A stretch of DNA of 64,000 bases from Intestinimonas sp052065695 (GCF_052065695.1 NZ_JBQHTM010000001.1:62001-126000); one strand, 5' to 3'. Shown: positions 53,069 through 62,005, counted from the stretch's first letter. Notes: generated from the sequence alone by a model not told the origin. A program made the numbers and translations.

Positions 53069-55122
53069 ACACCCCCCTGCGGGAGCTCCCCGGGGTGGGG
53101 GAGGCCCGGGCCAAGGGCCTGGAAAAGTTGGGACTCCGGGTGGCCGGAGATCTGGTGGGCTACTTCCCTAGAAGCTACGAGGACCGGCGGCAGGTCTATA
53201 CCATCGCCGGGGCCCCGGTGGGGGAGCTGTGCTGCGTCCGGGTCATGGCGGCGGAGGAGCCCCGGCGCATGCACATCCGAAAGGGACTGGACGTGACCCG
53301 GCTCAAGGTGGTGGACGGGGCCTCCGCCATGCTGGTGACCTTCTTCAACCAGGGCTATGTCCGGCAGGCCCTCCACCGGGGGGAGGAGTACATCCTCTAT
53401 GGCCGGGTGGAGCTCATGGGCAGCCACCGGCAGATGACTAATCCCCAGTTTGAGGGGGCGGAGCGACCCTGGGCCTGCGGGCGCATTATGCCGGTCTACC
53501 CCCTGACGGCGGGGATCACCAACCACCTGCTGGCCGGGCTGGTGGAGAAGGCTCTCCACGAGCTGCCCCCTCCGGCAGAGACCCTGCCCGACGATTTGCT
53601 CTCGCGACACCGCCTGGCTCCTGCGGTGGAGTGCTGGCGGAGCATCCACTTTCCCGCCGATGAAGACGCTCTGGACGCCGCCCGGTGGCGCTTCGCCTTT
53701 GAGGAGCTCTTCTACCTCTCCCTGGGTCTGGCCCTGCTGCGGGAGCGGCGGAGCCGGGGCCACGGCCCCGCCTTCGGGGAGACGGACCTGGAGGGCTTTT
53801 ACGGGCTGCTACCCTTCACCCTGACGGGGGCGCAGAGACGGGCGTTGGAGGAGTCCGCCGCTGACCTGGCTCTCACCCGGCCCATGAACCGGCTGGTCCA
53901 GGGCGACGTGGGCTCGGGCAAGACAGCGGTGGCCGCCGGCTGCGCCTGGCTGGCCGTCCGCTCCGGCTGGCAGTGCGCCATGATGGCCCCCACCGAGATT
54001 CTGGCCGAGCAGCACGCCAAGACCCTCTCCGCCATGCTAGCCCCCGCGGGCATCGAAGTGGGGCTGCTCACCGGCTCCATGAAGGTGTCTGAGAAGCGAA
54101 AGGTCCTCTCGGCGCTGGAGACGGGAGAACTCCCCTTCGTGGTGGGCACCCACGCCCTCCTCTCTCAGGGGGTGGTCTTTCACCGCCTGGGGCTGGTCAT
54201 CACCGACGAGCAGCACCGCTTCGGCGTGGAACAGCGGGCCGCTTTAGCGGCCAAGGCGGGGGGCGAGGAGGATTTTTCGCCCAATGTGCTGGTCATGTCG
54301 GCCACCCCCATCCCCCGGACCCTGGCTCTCATCATCTACGGGGACCTGGACGTGTCGGTCATCGACGAGCTGCCTCCGGGCCGTGTGCCGGTGAAGACGG
54401 TGCTGGTGGGGGAGAGCAAGCGACAGCGGATGTACGGCTTTGTCCGGGACCAGGTGAAGGAGGGGCGGCAGGTCTACATCGTCTGCCCTGCCGTGGAGGA
54501 GAACCCGGAGGGGGCCTGGGACCTGAAGGCGGTGACCGAGTACGCCCGGGTGCTGGGGGAGGAGGTTTTCCCCGATCTGCGGGTGGGTCTGGTCCACGGC
54601 CGTATGAAAGCAAAAGAGAAGGAGGCCGCCATGGCCGCCTTCACCGCCGGGGAGACGAACATCCTGGTGTCCACCACCGTCATCGAGGTGGGGGTGGACG
54701 TGCCCAACGCCAGCCTCATCATCATCGAAAACGCCGACCGGTACGGTCTTTCCCAGCTCCACCAGCTCCGGGGCCGGGTAGGTCGGGGGAAGCACCAGTC
54801 CTGGTGCGTCCTGGTCAGCGACAACCGCAGCCCGGACACCCGGGCCCGGTTGAAGGTCCTCACCCAGACCAACGACGGCTTCAAAATCGCCGAGGAGGAC
54901 CTGAAGCTCCGGGGACCCGGCGATTTCTTCGGACAGCGGCAGCACGGCCTGCCCGCCCTGCGGATGGCCGACCTGGAGACCGACACCCGGGTCCTCAAGG
55001 AGGCCCAGGACGCCGCCGCCGAGATATTGACAGCCGACCCGGGCCTCACCGAGCCGGAGCACCGCCCCCTGTTGGAGAAGGTGCGGCGGCTCTTTGAGGA
55101 GGACCCGGACCGGTTCAACTGA
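53059..55122 (+). CDS. recG: ATP-dependent DNA helicase RecG
   Basis: 687 residues, full length. The N-terminal wedge/OB domain (about 1-170) is followed by helicase motifs: Walker A GDVGSGKT (283-290), the DEQH box in VITDEQHRFGVEQRA, SATPIPRTLALIIYGDLDVS and the C-terminal VIEVGVDVPNASLIIIENADRYGLSQLHQLRGRVGRG. The TRG-type end (LKLRGPGDFFGQRQHG) is present. It remodels stalled replication forks and Holliday junctions. Start ATG 53059 lies inside rnmV. Confidence 0.97.
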   Translation: MDVNTPLRELPGVGEARAKGLEKLGLRVAGDLVGYFPRSYEDRRQVYTIAGAPVGELCCVRVMAAEEPRRMHIRKGLDVTRLKVVDGASAMLVTFFNQGYVRQALHRGEEYILYGRVELMGSHRQMTNPQFEGAERPWACGRIMPVYPLTAGITNHLLAGLVEKALHELPPPAETLPDDLLSRHRLAPAVECWRSIHFPADEDALDAARWRFAFEELFYLSLGLALLRERRSRGHGPAFGETDLEGFYGLLPFTLTGAQRRALEESAADLALTRPMNRLVQGDVGSGKTAVAAGCAWLAVRSGWQCAMMAPTEILAEQHAKTLSAMLAPAGIEVGLLTGSMKVSEKRKVLSALETGELPFVVGTHALLSQGVVFHRLGLVITDEQHRFGVEQRAALAAKAGGEEDFSPNVLVMSATPIPRTLALIIYGDLDVSVIDELPPGRVPVKTVLVGESKRQRMYGFVRDQVKEGRQVYIVCPAVEENPEGAWDLKAVTEYARVLGEEVFPDLRVGLVHGRMKAKEKEAAMAAFTAGETNILVSTTVIEVGVDVPNASLIIIENADRYGLSQLHQLRGRVGRGKHQSWCVLVSDNRSPDTRARLKVLTQTNDGFKIAEEDLKLRGPGDFFGQRQHGLPALRMADLETDTRVLKEAQDAAAEILTADPGLTEPEHRPLLEKVRRLFEEDPDRFN

Positions 55123-55147
55123 CAGAGATAGAATGGAGAGAACAACA

Positions 55148-55537
55148 ATGGATTTGAAAAAACGGGCTGAAGAGCTCCATCACACCCCGGAGCCCCACTA
55201 CAACTGTGCCCAGGCCACCCTCATTCCCTTTGCCGAGGAGCAGGGCCTGGACGCCCAGACGATGTACCGCCTGGCGGCCCAGTTCGGCAGCGGTATGCGT
55301 CGGGGCTCTGTGTGCGGGGCGGTGACCGGCGGCCTCATGGCATTGGGGCTCCAGGGGGCGGACAACCACACCGCGGCCGAGTTCCAGCGCCTCTTCAAGG
55401 AGCGGGTGGGAGCCCTGGACTGTGCCCAGCTCCTCCAGAACGCCAAGGAGCGGGGGGAGGAGCGCGGCGCCCACTGTGATCGCATGGTCCTCACCGCCGT
55501 GGAGCTGGTGGAGGAGCTCACCTCCGGTAAAAACTAA
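55148..55537 (+). CDS. C_GCAxxG_C_C family (putative redox-active) protein
   Basis: 129 residues. The family's cysteine pattern is visible: HYNCAQATL, then FGSGMRRGSVCGAVTGGLMALGL, then ALDCAQLL and AHCDRMV. These small proteins, common in anaerobes, probably bind an iron-sulfur or other metal group, but no activity is established. ATG 55148 behind GGAGAG is chosen over an earlier in-frame ATG inside the recG end. A terminator follows. Confidence 0.92.
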   Translation: MDLKKRAEELHHTPEPHYNCAQATLIPFAEEQGLDAQTMYRLAAQFGSGMRRGSVCGAVTGGLMALGLQGADNHTAAEFQRLFKERVGALDCAQLLQNAKERGEERGAHCDRMVLTAVELVEELTSGKN

Positions 55538-55546
55538 AAACGAAAT

Positions 55547-55585
55547 AAAGATCCCGTTTTCCAGCCGGAAAACGGGATCTTTTTG
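55547..55585. terminator. Bidirectional terminator
   Basis: AAAGATCCCGTTTTCC pairs with GGAAAACGGGATCTTT around AGCC, followed by TTG; convergent genes on both sides. Confidence 0.93.
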
Positions 55586-55591
55586 TTATAC

Positions 55592-56686
55592 TCAGCCCAG
55601 CGCGGTCTTCCGCCCGGCCTTGACGAGCCGGACCGGCGGGACGACGGCGGGCGTCTTAGGGTCCCGGGCTGGGGCCCGGCGGCGGACGCTCAGGTGGACG
55701 CACAGGGTGATGAGACCGCTGATGAGCAGGAAGCTGTAAAAGCTGATGCCCCGGGCCACCATGACGGCGGGGGCCACCAGGCCGGCGCCGAAGAAGAGGG
55801 TGAAGGCGTGGAGGGCCACCCCCTCGGCGGCGCCCACGGCACCGGGCAGGGGGAGGGAGCCCACGGCCAGGGAGACCAGGGCCTGGGTTCCCACCATCTG
55901 GAAGAGGGAGGCGCCGCTGAGGCCGAAGCCCAGGTAGACGGCAAAGGGCACGGCGTAGAGGGCAGTGAGCTGGAGGAAGGTGAGGCCGAAGAGGACGGGC
56001 ACCAGGCTCAGGTTGGCCCGGAGGCAGTCAGCTCCTTCCCGGTAGGCCTTCATCTGGCGTTCCAGACCGGCGCGGACCTTGTCTTCCTGCTTCACCAGGC
56101 CCACCCGGACGCCCAGCGTCACCAGGCCGCCGGTGAGACGGCGGGCGGCGTTGGGGAGGAACATCATGGAGAGCATGCCGGCGGTGAGGACGATCATCAC
56201 CACGCCGCCGTAGAGGAGCAGCAGCCCCAATCCGCCGCCCAGTCCGGCGCGGACTTGGGGCAGGAGGAAGAAGGAGAGGGCGGCGTAGAGGAAGGTGACG
56301 GTCTGATAGCACACGGCAATGACCATCATGTTGAGGGAGCCGTGGGCGGCGGGGATGCCATCCTTGGACATGTAGAAAATCTGGGCGGGCTGGCCGCCGG
56401 TGGAGGAGGGGGTGATAGAGCTCACGTAGAAGCCGGCGAAGGAGTAACCCAGGCACTTCCGGTAGGGCATGGTGTGTCCCAGGCGGCCCAGGATGAGCTT
56501 GGTGCACAGGGCCTCACAGCCCACAAAGCAGAACATGAGCCCCAGGCCCAGGAGCACATATCCTGGCCGCACCGAGCGGAGGACCTGGAGCAGGGTGGAG
56601 AGGGGCTGCTGCCGTAGGAGGAAGAAGAGGGTGCCGCCGATGAGGGCGGCCAGGAGAGAAAGGCTGAGGATGCGCTTGCGGTCCAT
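55592..56686 (-). CDS. Flippase-like membrane protein (LPG synthase TM domain / YbhN family)
   Basis: 364 residues with about eight membrane helices. The pattern FAGFYVSSITPSSTGGQPAQIFYMSKDG (about 83-110) and the later GTQALVSLAVGSLPLPGAVGAAEGV are typical of the lysylphosphatidylglycerol synthetase transmembrane-like family. Members are thought to flip lipids or glycolipids. Its stop side ends near the terminator; the start overlaps the stop of the glycosyltransferase gene by one base, so the pair is coupled. The basic C-terminal tail is typical. Confidence 0.87.
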   Translation of the reverse strand: MDRKRILSLSLLAALIGGTLFFLLRQQPLSTLLQVLRSVRPGYVLLGLGLMFCFVGCEALCTKLILGRLGHTMPYRKCLGYSFAGFYVSSITPSSTGGQPAQIFYMSKDGIPAAHGSLNMMVIAVCYQTVTFLYAALSFFLLPQVRAGLGGGLGLLLLYGGVVMIVLTAGMLSMMFLPNAARRLTGGLVTLGVRVGLVKQEDKVRAGLERQMKAYREGADCLRANLSLVPVLFGLTFLQLTALYAVPFAVYLGFGLSGASLFQMVGTQALVSLAVGSLPLPGAVGAAEGVALHAFTLFFGAGLVAPAVMVARGISFYSFLLISGLITLCVHLSVRRRAPARDPKTPAVVPPVRLVKAGRKTALG

Positions 56687-57786
56687 CAGAGGGCCTCCTT
56701 TCCGGCGCCCACGGTGAGGGCGGCCATGAGCCGCTCCAGGCTCTGGGCTTCCAGCTGGCCCTTCAAGCGGCGCATGTTCTGCCCCATTCGGGCCAGGGCG
56801 ATGTCGTCGGTGAGCAGCCGGGTGATGGCCTCCAGGCAGGCCTCGGGCTCCTTGGGGGCGATGCGGCCAATCTGGTGGCGGATAAGGAAACGGGCGTTCT
56901 CCCGCTCCTGCTGAAGGAAGGGCTCCCAGGCCAGAATGGGCAGCTCAGAGAAAATGGTCTCGAAGAGGGTGATGCCGCCGGGCTTGGAGAGCATCAGGTC
57001 GGCCTGGGCCATGTAGTCGTACACCCGATCAGTAAAGCCCACCACCTCGATGTGCTCGTAGCGCCCGTGCAGACGGTCATAGAGCTTCTGGTTGCCGCCG
57101 GTGATGATGGTGGTGCGCACGCCGGGCATGGCGTTCAATTCCTCGTAGAACTTGTCCTTTTTGGGCAGCAGACCCAGGCCGCCCCCCATGATGAGGAGGT
57201 GCCGTTCCCCTAGACCCCGGTGCCCCCGCTGGGCGGGGCGCTTGAACTCCGGCTTCACGGGGATGCCGGTGACCAGGATGCGCTCCGGCTCCACCCCCTT
57301 GGCCACCAGCCGGTCCCGGATGTCCCGGGAGCCCACCAGGTAGCAGTCTGTGGCGTCGTTGAGCCACTCGGAGTGGGAGGAGAGGTCGGTGATGCAGGTC
57401 ACCAGGGGAAGGTCGGAGGCGACCTCCTCCTTGTAGTCGGCCACCAGCCGAGCGCAGAAGGGGTGGGTGGCGATGACGGCGTCGGGCCGCTCCTCCCACA
57501 GCAGCTCGCCCAGCTTGTCCTGAAAAAGGTCGGAGAGCAGGGGCCGGGCCTTCAGGGTGGCGTTTTCAGTGGCCTTGTAGTAGATATTGTAGAGACCGCT
57601 CCCTCTGGTCACCAGCAGGGAGAAGGCCTTGTAGATGGCCTCAGAGGCGTCGGGAATGGCGTAGGCGGGCAGGTCCACCACCTCCACCTGGGAGCCGGGG
57701 AAGGCGCCCAGCAGCTGGAGGCGCAGCGACTGGGAGGCGGAGTAGTGCCCCATACCGAATTTTCCGGTAAGGATCAGGATCTTCAT
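56686..57786 (-). CDS. MGDG synthase / MurG-like glycosyltransferase (diglucosyl-diacylglycerol type)
   Basis: 366 residues. N-terminal KILILTGKFGMGHYSASQSLRLQL is the MGDG_synth domain start with the conserved GxGH; the C-terminal GT28 domain has LIMGGGLGLLPKK, VVGFTDRVYDYMAQADLMLSKPGG and TLFETIFSELPILAWEPF. UgtP-type enzymes add glucose to diacylglycerol, making the glycolipid anchor of lipoteichoic acid. Together with the flippase-like protein and the distant LTA-synthase-type gene this suggests glycolipid/LTA assembly, an inference from function. Confidence 0.9.
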   Translation of the reverse strand: MKILILTGKFGMGHYSASQSLRLQLLGAFPGSQVEVVDLPAYAIPDASEAIYKAFSLLVTRGSGLYNIYYKATENATLKARPLLSDLFQDKLGELLWEERPDAVIATHPFCARLVADYKEEVASDLPLVTCITDLSSHSEWLNDATDCYLVGSRDIRDRLVAKGVEPERILVTGIPVKPEFKRPAQRGHRGLGERHLLIMGGGLGLLPKKDKFYEELNAMPGVRTTIITGGNQKLYDRLHGRYEHIEVVGFTDRVYDYMAQADLMLSKPGGITLFETIFSELPILAWEPFLQQERENARFLIRHQIGRIAPKEPEACLEAITRLLTDDIALARMGQNMRRLKGQLEAQSLERLMAALTVGAGKEAL

Positions 57787-57865
57787 GGCTGTTCCTCCTT
57801 CTCTTGATGAGAACAGTATACAGAGAGAACTTTTAGAAAAACCTGTTCCAGTTCTTAAAACTAGC

Positions 57866-58399
57866 TTAAGAATCGCCGATACATTCTATAAGAGGGCCTG
57901 TTTCCGCGGCGCAGAGGGCGGCCCGCCAGCCCTCTCCGGCGTAGGCGGTGAAGGTGAGGCCGTCCAGCAGGGCGTGTTGTCCGGGGTCCAGAAGGGGGAC
58001 GGCGATGTCCCGGGCCGGGACGGTGAGGCCGGTACCGGTGTACTTTACCCGGGCCTCCTTCAATGTCCACAGGGTGTAGAAATCTTCCCAACGGTTTCCA
58101 CGGTCCTGGAACCAGGCAAACTCCGTCTCAGATAGGACCTTTTTGGGGAGAAAGGGGCGGCGGGGCCGGACCACCTCGATGTCGGCGCCCACCTCTCCGT
58201 CGCTGAGGGCGCACAGGGCGTAGGGGCCGCTGTGGCTCAGATTGAACTGGTATTGGGGCATACTGTGGAAAAAAGGCTTGCCGCCGGGGGCCTGGTCCAG
58301 GTCCGGTAGCTCCTTCATAGCCCACACCAGCCCGGCGGCCTGCCGGAGCAGAGCGTGAGCATCCACAGTCTGTGTGAAAAATAACCGCAGCAATGCCAT
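57866..58399 (-). CDS. 4'-phosphopantetheinyl transferase (Sfp family)
   Basis: 177 residues. Attaches phosphopantetheine to carrier proteins. Motifs: FNLSHSGPYAL, Asp73 and Glu75 in VGADIEVV, and Trp111-x-x-Lys114-Glu115-x-x-x-Lys119 in LWTLKEARVKYTG. It is shorter than Sfp (about 224 residues), mainly at the N-terminus, so it may be AcpS-like in scope. No polyketide or nonribosomal synthetase gene is in the window. It lies 79 bp upstream of the glycosyltransferase gene, probably a separate unit. Confidence 0.9.
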   Translation of the reverse strand: MALLRLFFTQTVDAHALLRQAAGLVWAMKELPDLDQAPGGKPFFHSMPQYQFNLSHSGPYALCALSDGEVGADIEVVRPRRPFLPKKVLSETEFAWFQDRGNRWEDFYTLWTLKEARVKYTGTGLTVPARDIAVPLLDPGQHALLDGLTFTAYAGEGWRAALCAAETGPLIECIGDS

Positions 58400-58556
58400 T
58401 CCTCCCTTGCCCCCCTATTGTACCATGTCCGGGTGGGGCTGCCACCGGGAATTTGTAAAATCGCGGTCTGGCTCTGGTATTCTGGAGGGACATCCTGTAC
58501 AATGGTGGGTGTAGTCCGGCGCGGTTACGCACCGGGATCACAGGAGGAACAACAGC

Positions 58557-59318
58557 ATGAAATTCATCTCATGGAACGTCAACGGCCTGCGGGCCTGTGT
58601 GCAGAAGGGCTTTTACGACTATTTTCAGGCATCTGATGCCGACGTTTTCTGCCTTCAGGAGACCAAGATGCAGCCCGGTCAGGCGGAGATCGAGACGCCG
58701 GGCTATCTCCAGTTCTGGAACTCGGCAGAGAAGAAGGGCTATTCTGGTACCGCCGTCTTTACCCGGAAGGAGCCTCTGGCAGTGACCTACGACATCGGCG
58801 ACCCCGCCCACGTGGGCGAGGGCCGGGCTATTACCCTGGAGTTCCCCGAACTCTACCTGGTGACGGTGTACACGCCCAATTCCAAGGACGGCCTGGCCCG
58901 GCTGCCCTACCGCATGGAGTGGGAGGACGCCTTCCGGGCCTATCTGAAGGGTCTGGACGAAAAGAAACCGGTGGTGGTCTGTGGGGACCTGAATGTGGCC
59001 CATGAGGAGATCGATCTGAAAAACCCAAAAACCAACCGGGGGAACGCCGGTTTCTCCGACGAGGAGCGCGCCAAGATGACTGAGCTGCTCGCCGCCGGTT
59101 TTACCGACACCTTCCGCTACCTCAACCCCGAGCTCACCGGCGCCTACTCCTGGTGGAGCTACCGCTTCAAGGCCAGGGAGAAGAACGCCGGCTGGCGCAT
59201 CGACTACTTCCTGGTCTCCGACCGGCTGCGGGAGCGCATCGAAGCCGCAGAGATCCACAGCGATATAATGGGCAGCGACCACTGTCCGGTGAGTCTCACT
59301 CTGGCGGATTTGGCATAA
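58557..59318 (+). CDS. exoA: Exodeoxyribonuclease III
   Basis: 253 residues; AP endonuclease and 3'-5' exonuclease of base-excision repair. All EEP-family positions are visible: Asn7 in SWNVNGLRA, Glu35 in LQETKM, YTPNSKDGLARLPYRMEWE, Asp/Asn in CGDLNVAHEEIDL, RIDYFLVSDRL and the terminal SDHCPVSLTL. The distribution matches the Firmicute ExoA type. AGGAGGAAC precedes ATG 58557. Confidence 0.97.
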   Translation: MKFISWNVNGLRACVQKGFYDYFQASDADVFCLQETKMQPGQAEIETPGYLQFWNSAEKKGYSGTAVFTRKEPLAVTYDIGDPAHVGEGRAITLEFPELYLVTVYTPNSKDGLARLPYRMEWEDAFRAYLKGLDEKKPVVVCGDLNVAHEEIDLKNPKTNRGNAGFSDEERAKMTELLAAGFTDTFRYLNPELTGAYSWWSYRFKAREKNAGWRIDYFLVSDRLRERIEAAEIHSDIMGSDHCPVSLTLADLA

Positions 59319-59349
59319 TCCATTCCAAGTCATTCCAGCCCTCCTCCCT

Positions 59350-59378
59350 GTATAGGCAAAAGAATCCTGCGGATACTA
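59350..59378 (+). promoter_or_regulatory. Forespore-type (sigma-G/F) promoter for spoVT
   Basis: GTATA, 17-base spacer, GATACTA. This fits the sigma-G pattern (GNATR...CATNNTA) except the first base of the -10. In Bacillus, spoVT is a sigma-G gene. Confidence 0.65.
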
Positions 59379-59418
59379 AGGTCCGTGACCAAATATCACC
59401 GCGGGAGGAGAAAGATAG

Positions 59419-59958
59419 ATGAAAGCAACTGGCATTGTACGCCGCATCGATGATCTTGGCCGGGTCGTCATCCCCAAAGAGATCCGCCGCACGATGAGAA
59501 TCCGGGAAGGGGACCCGCTGGAGATCTACACGGACAAGGACGGCGGCGTCATTTTCAAAAAGTATTCCCTGATGGGGGGACTGAGCGATTTTGCACTCCA
59601 GGTGTGTGAGAGCCTGAACAAGACCACGGGCCGGGTGGCGGTCATCACGGACCGGGACACCTGCATCGCCGTGGCGGGAGCCGCCCGGCGGGAGCTCACC
59701 GACAAGCGGATCTCCGCCGAGCTGGAAAATATCATGGAAGGCCGCCAGATCTATCAGCACCAGAACGGAGAGAACCCGCTGCCGGTCTGCGAGGAGAACG
59801 ACAAGTACCGCCTGGACGCCGCGGCACCCATCCTGTCCGAGGGGGACGTGCTGGGCAGCGTGCTCTTTGTCTCCCAGGAGGGGAGCGAAGCCGGAGAGGC
59901 GGAGTACAAGCTGGTGCAGATGGTGGCGGCTTTTCTGGGCCGGCACATGGAGAGCTGA
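59419..59958 (+). CDS. spoVT: Stage V sporulation protein T
   Basis: 179 residues. The N-terminal AbrB-type swapped-hairpin DNA-binding domain reads MKATGIVRRIDDLGRVVIPKEIRR then REGDPLEIYTDKDGGVIF; the C-terminal GAF-like domain (about 58-176) has LNKTTGRVAVITDRDTCIAVAG. SpoVT regulates forespore genes in the late phase of spore formation. GGGAGGAG precedes ATG and a sigma-G-like promoter lies 40-70 bases upstream, consistent with forespore expression. Confidence 0.96.
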   Translation: MKATGIVRRIDDLGRVVIPKEIRRTMRIREGDPLEIYTDKDGGVIFKKYSLMGGLSDFALQVCESLNKTTGRVAVITDRDTCIAVAGAARRELTDKRISAELENIMEGRQIYQHQNGENPLPVCEENDKYRLDAAAPILSEGDVLGSVLFVSQEGSEAGEAEYKLVQMVAAFLGRHMES

Positions 59959-59986
59959 ACGGCGCAGCGTGTGGGAGGGAGAGAAC

Positions 59987-60523
59987 GTGCGTCTGTTTGT
60001 GGCGCTGGTGCCGCCGGAGGAATTCCGGCGGGACCTGGAACGGCAGGGGAGGGGGCTGCGTGCCCTCTGTCAGAGGGGTAGGATGGTCCCCTGGGAGAAC
60101 ATCCACCTCACCCTGGCCTTTCTTGGGGAGACCGACCGCCGTGCGAAGGCGGAGCGGGCCATGGAGCGTGCTGCCGGCGCACCGTTTTCCCTCCACATCA
60201 CCCGTCCGGGCCGGTTTTCCGGCAAAAAGGGGGACCTCTGGTGGATGGGGGTGGAGGAGTGTCCACCCCTCCTGGCGCTCCGCCGCCGGCTGGTCCGGTC
60301 GCTGGGGGAGGAGGGGATGTGGCTGGACGACACCAAGTCCTTTCGACCCCATCTCACCCTGGGGCGTGATCTGCGGCCGCTGCCCGGCGCCGATCTCACG
60401 GCCTGGGCCGCCGCCTGCACCCCGGGCGCCTGGCAAACAAAGGAACTGATCCTGATGGAGTCCCGGCGGGACGAGAGCGGGCTGCGCTACATACCGCTGT
60501 CCCGCTGTTCCATGGAGAAATAA
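59987..60523 (+). CDS. thpR: RNA 2',3'-cyclic phosphodiesterase (2H family)
   Basis: 178 residues. The two HxT motifs of the 2H superfamily are His40-Leu-Thr (ENIHLTLAFLGE) and His122-Leu-Thr (SFRPHLTLGR). The N-terminus RLFVALVPPEEFRRDL matches ThpR. It hydrolyses 2',3'-cyclic phosphates on RNA ends. The GTG at 59987 with GGGAGGGAGAG is the start; the frame is open into spoVT but no RBS lies there. It is followed closely by the Hpt gene. Confidence 0.92.
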   Translation: MRLFVALVPPEEFRRDLERQGRGLRALCQRGRMVPWENIHLTLAFLGETDRRAKAERAMERAAGAPFSLHITRPGRFSGKKGDLWWMGVEECPPLLALRRRLVRSLGEEGMWLDDTKSFRPHLTLGRDLRPLPGADLTAWAAACTPGAWQTKELILMESRRDESGLRYIPLSRCSMEK

Positions 60524-60533
60524 GGAGACCACG

Positions 60534-60920
60534 ATGGAAAAACAGACATTTCTGGGGCTGCTGGAGGCATCCGGCATCCAGGTCCGGCAGGCGCTGGACC
60601 GTTTCATGGGCAATGAGGACCTGTACCTCTCATTCCTGGCAAAGCTACCGGGACAGCTGCATTTTGAAGACATCCTCCGGGCACTGGGGGAGGAGGACGA
60701 GGAGGCATTCTATCTCGGCGTCCACAACCTGAAGGGCCTGGCGGGCAACCTGGGCCTCACGCCCATTCACGACTGTGCCCAGGCCATCCTGGTGGAGTTC
60801 CGGGCGTCCCGGTTCCAACACAGGAACAAGCTGACCGCGCTCACCTGGGAGGCCAAGCGGGAGAGCGAGCACGTCGCGGCGCTGATTGAAGGATATTTTG
60901 GAGAGGGGGCCCGGGCATGA
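60534..60920 (+). CDS. Hpt domain phosphotransfer protein
   Basis: 128 residues, a single four-helix Hpt domain. The phospho-accepting histidine is His64 in AFYLGVHNLKGLAGNLGL, the standard H-x-L-K-G-x-A/S pattern. Such stand-alone proteins shuttle phosphate between receivers and kinases. It overlaps the next gene by four bases (ATGA), so it is coupled to a receiver protein. No histidine kinase is encoded in the window. Confidence 0.92.
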   Translation: MEKQTFLGLLEASGIQVRQALDRFMGNEDLYLSFLAKLPGQLHFEDILRALGEEDEEAFYLGVHNLKGLAGNLGLTPIHDCAQAILVEFRASRFQHRNKLTALTWEAKRESEHVAALIEGYFGEGARA

Positions 60921-61984
60921 TACGGGACACACTGCTGGTGATCGACGATTCCGAGCTGGATCTGGCCATTTTAAATGAGATCTTCAAGCATCATTTTCGG
61001 ATGGAGTGCGTGCTGGATGCCCACCGGGGGCTTACATACCTCAAACACGACCGGGACCGTATCTGTGCTGTGCTGCTGGACATCTGTCTGGGCCGGCGGG
61101 GGGCTGGCTTCACCGTCCTCCACCAGCTCCAGCTGGACCGGGACACGGCAGAATTGCCGGTGATCCTCATCACCACTGACGCCAATGAGAAGGATGTGCG
61201 TTCCAGTGTAGAGCGGGGGGCGGCGGACTTTCTGGTAAAGCCGGTGGACCCCCACACGGTCCAGGAGCGAGTGTGCGATGTAGTGCGGAAGTCCTGGCCG
61301 CCCAAGTCCACCATTCTGGACCATCCCAAGGAGGAGGAGAACTCACGACCGGCCGATGTACCTGGACGGGGTCTCCTGCTCTCCGACCTGACCTTGGAGG
61401 AGTCGGAGGTGTTGGCTCGGCGTTGGTTCGGGAAACTGGAGCGGTTCTGCCGGTTCCGCCCCATTCTGGACCCGGCGCGCTGCCGCCAGCTTGGGGCGCT
61501 CACCGCCTGCCTGGCCAAGGCATATGCCGAGGCACACCCGGAGGGGCCCTTGACCACTTTTGACGCCGCTCTCATCGGCATGGCGGCGCCCTTCTGCGAC
61601 ATCGGTATGCTGGGCTTGCCCGATCCGGAGAGCCCTCAGGAGGAGGGAGACCCCCGCCACACCGTCCTGGGCCATGAGCTCCTCACGGCGGAAGAGGATG
61701 TGCCCCTGCTCCGATATGGGGCGGAGATCGCGCTCTGGCACCACAGGAACGCCGATGGGTCCGGCTGGCCTCAGGATACGGAGGGCGATGCGCCGCTGAG
61801 CGCCATGCTGGTGCATACCGCCCTGCGGCTCCAGCACTATCTCCACTACTACCAGGGCTACGAAGATGCGCTGGACCGAGGTATCCGCACCATGGCGGGC
61901 GAAGTGGGGAGCGTCATTACCGGAGAGATGTATGAGCTTCTAAATGGGGAGCGGCAGCAGCTGCGTGCGGCCCTGGGGCGGTGA
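60917..61984 (+). CDS. Response regulator with degenerate HD-GYP-like output domain
   Basis: 355 residues. Receiver domain 1-125: Asp10/Asp11, phospho-acceptor Asp55 in AVLLDICLG, switch ILITTDA and Lys108 in LVKPVD. The output domain (about 155-345) follows HD-GYP layout with CDIGMLGLPD (225-236), HTVLGHELL, and HHRNADGSGWP (275-285). The expected His-Asp metal pair is Cys227-Asp228 and GYP has become GWP, so cyclic-di-GMP hydrolysis is doubtful and it may be a binding or inactive form. Paired with Hpt. Confidence 0.88.
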   Translation: MIRDTLLVIDDSELDLAILNEIFKHHFRMECVLDAHRGLTYLKHDRDRICAVLLDICLGRRGAGFTVLHQLQLDRDTAELPVILITTDANEKDVRSSVERGAADFLVKPVDPHTVQERVCDVVRKSWPPKSTILDHPKEEENSRPADVPGRGLLLSDLTLEESEVLARRWFGKLERFCRFRPILDPARCRQLGALTACLAKAYAEAHPEGPLTTFDAALIGMAAPFCDIGMLGLPDPESPQEEGDPRHTVLGHELLTAEEDVPLLRYGAEIALWHHRNADGSGWPQDTEGDAPLSAMLVHTALRLQHYLHYYQGYEDALDRGIRTMAGEVGSVITGEMYELLNGERQQLRAALGR

Positions 61985-62005
61985 TGCCCAAACTGCGGAA
62001 AAGCG

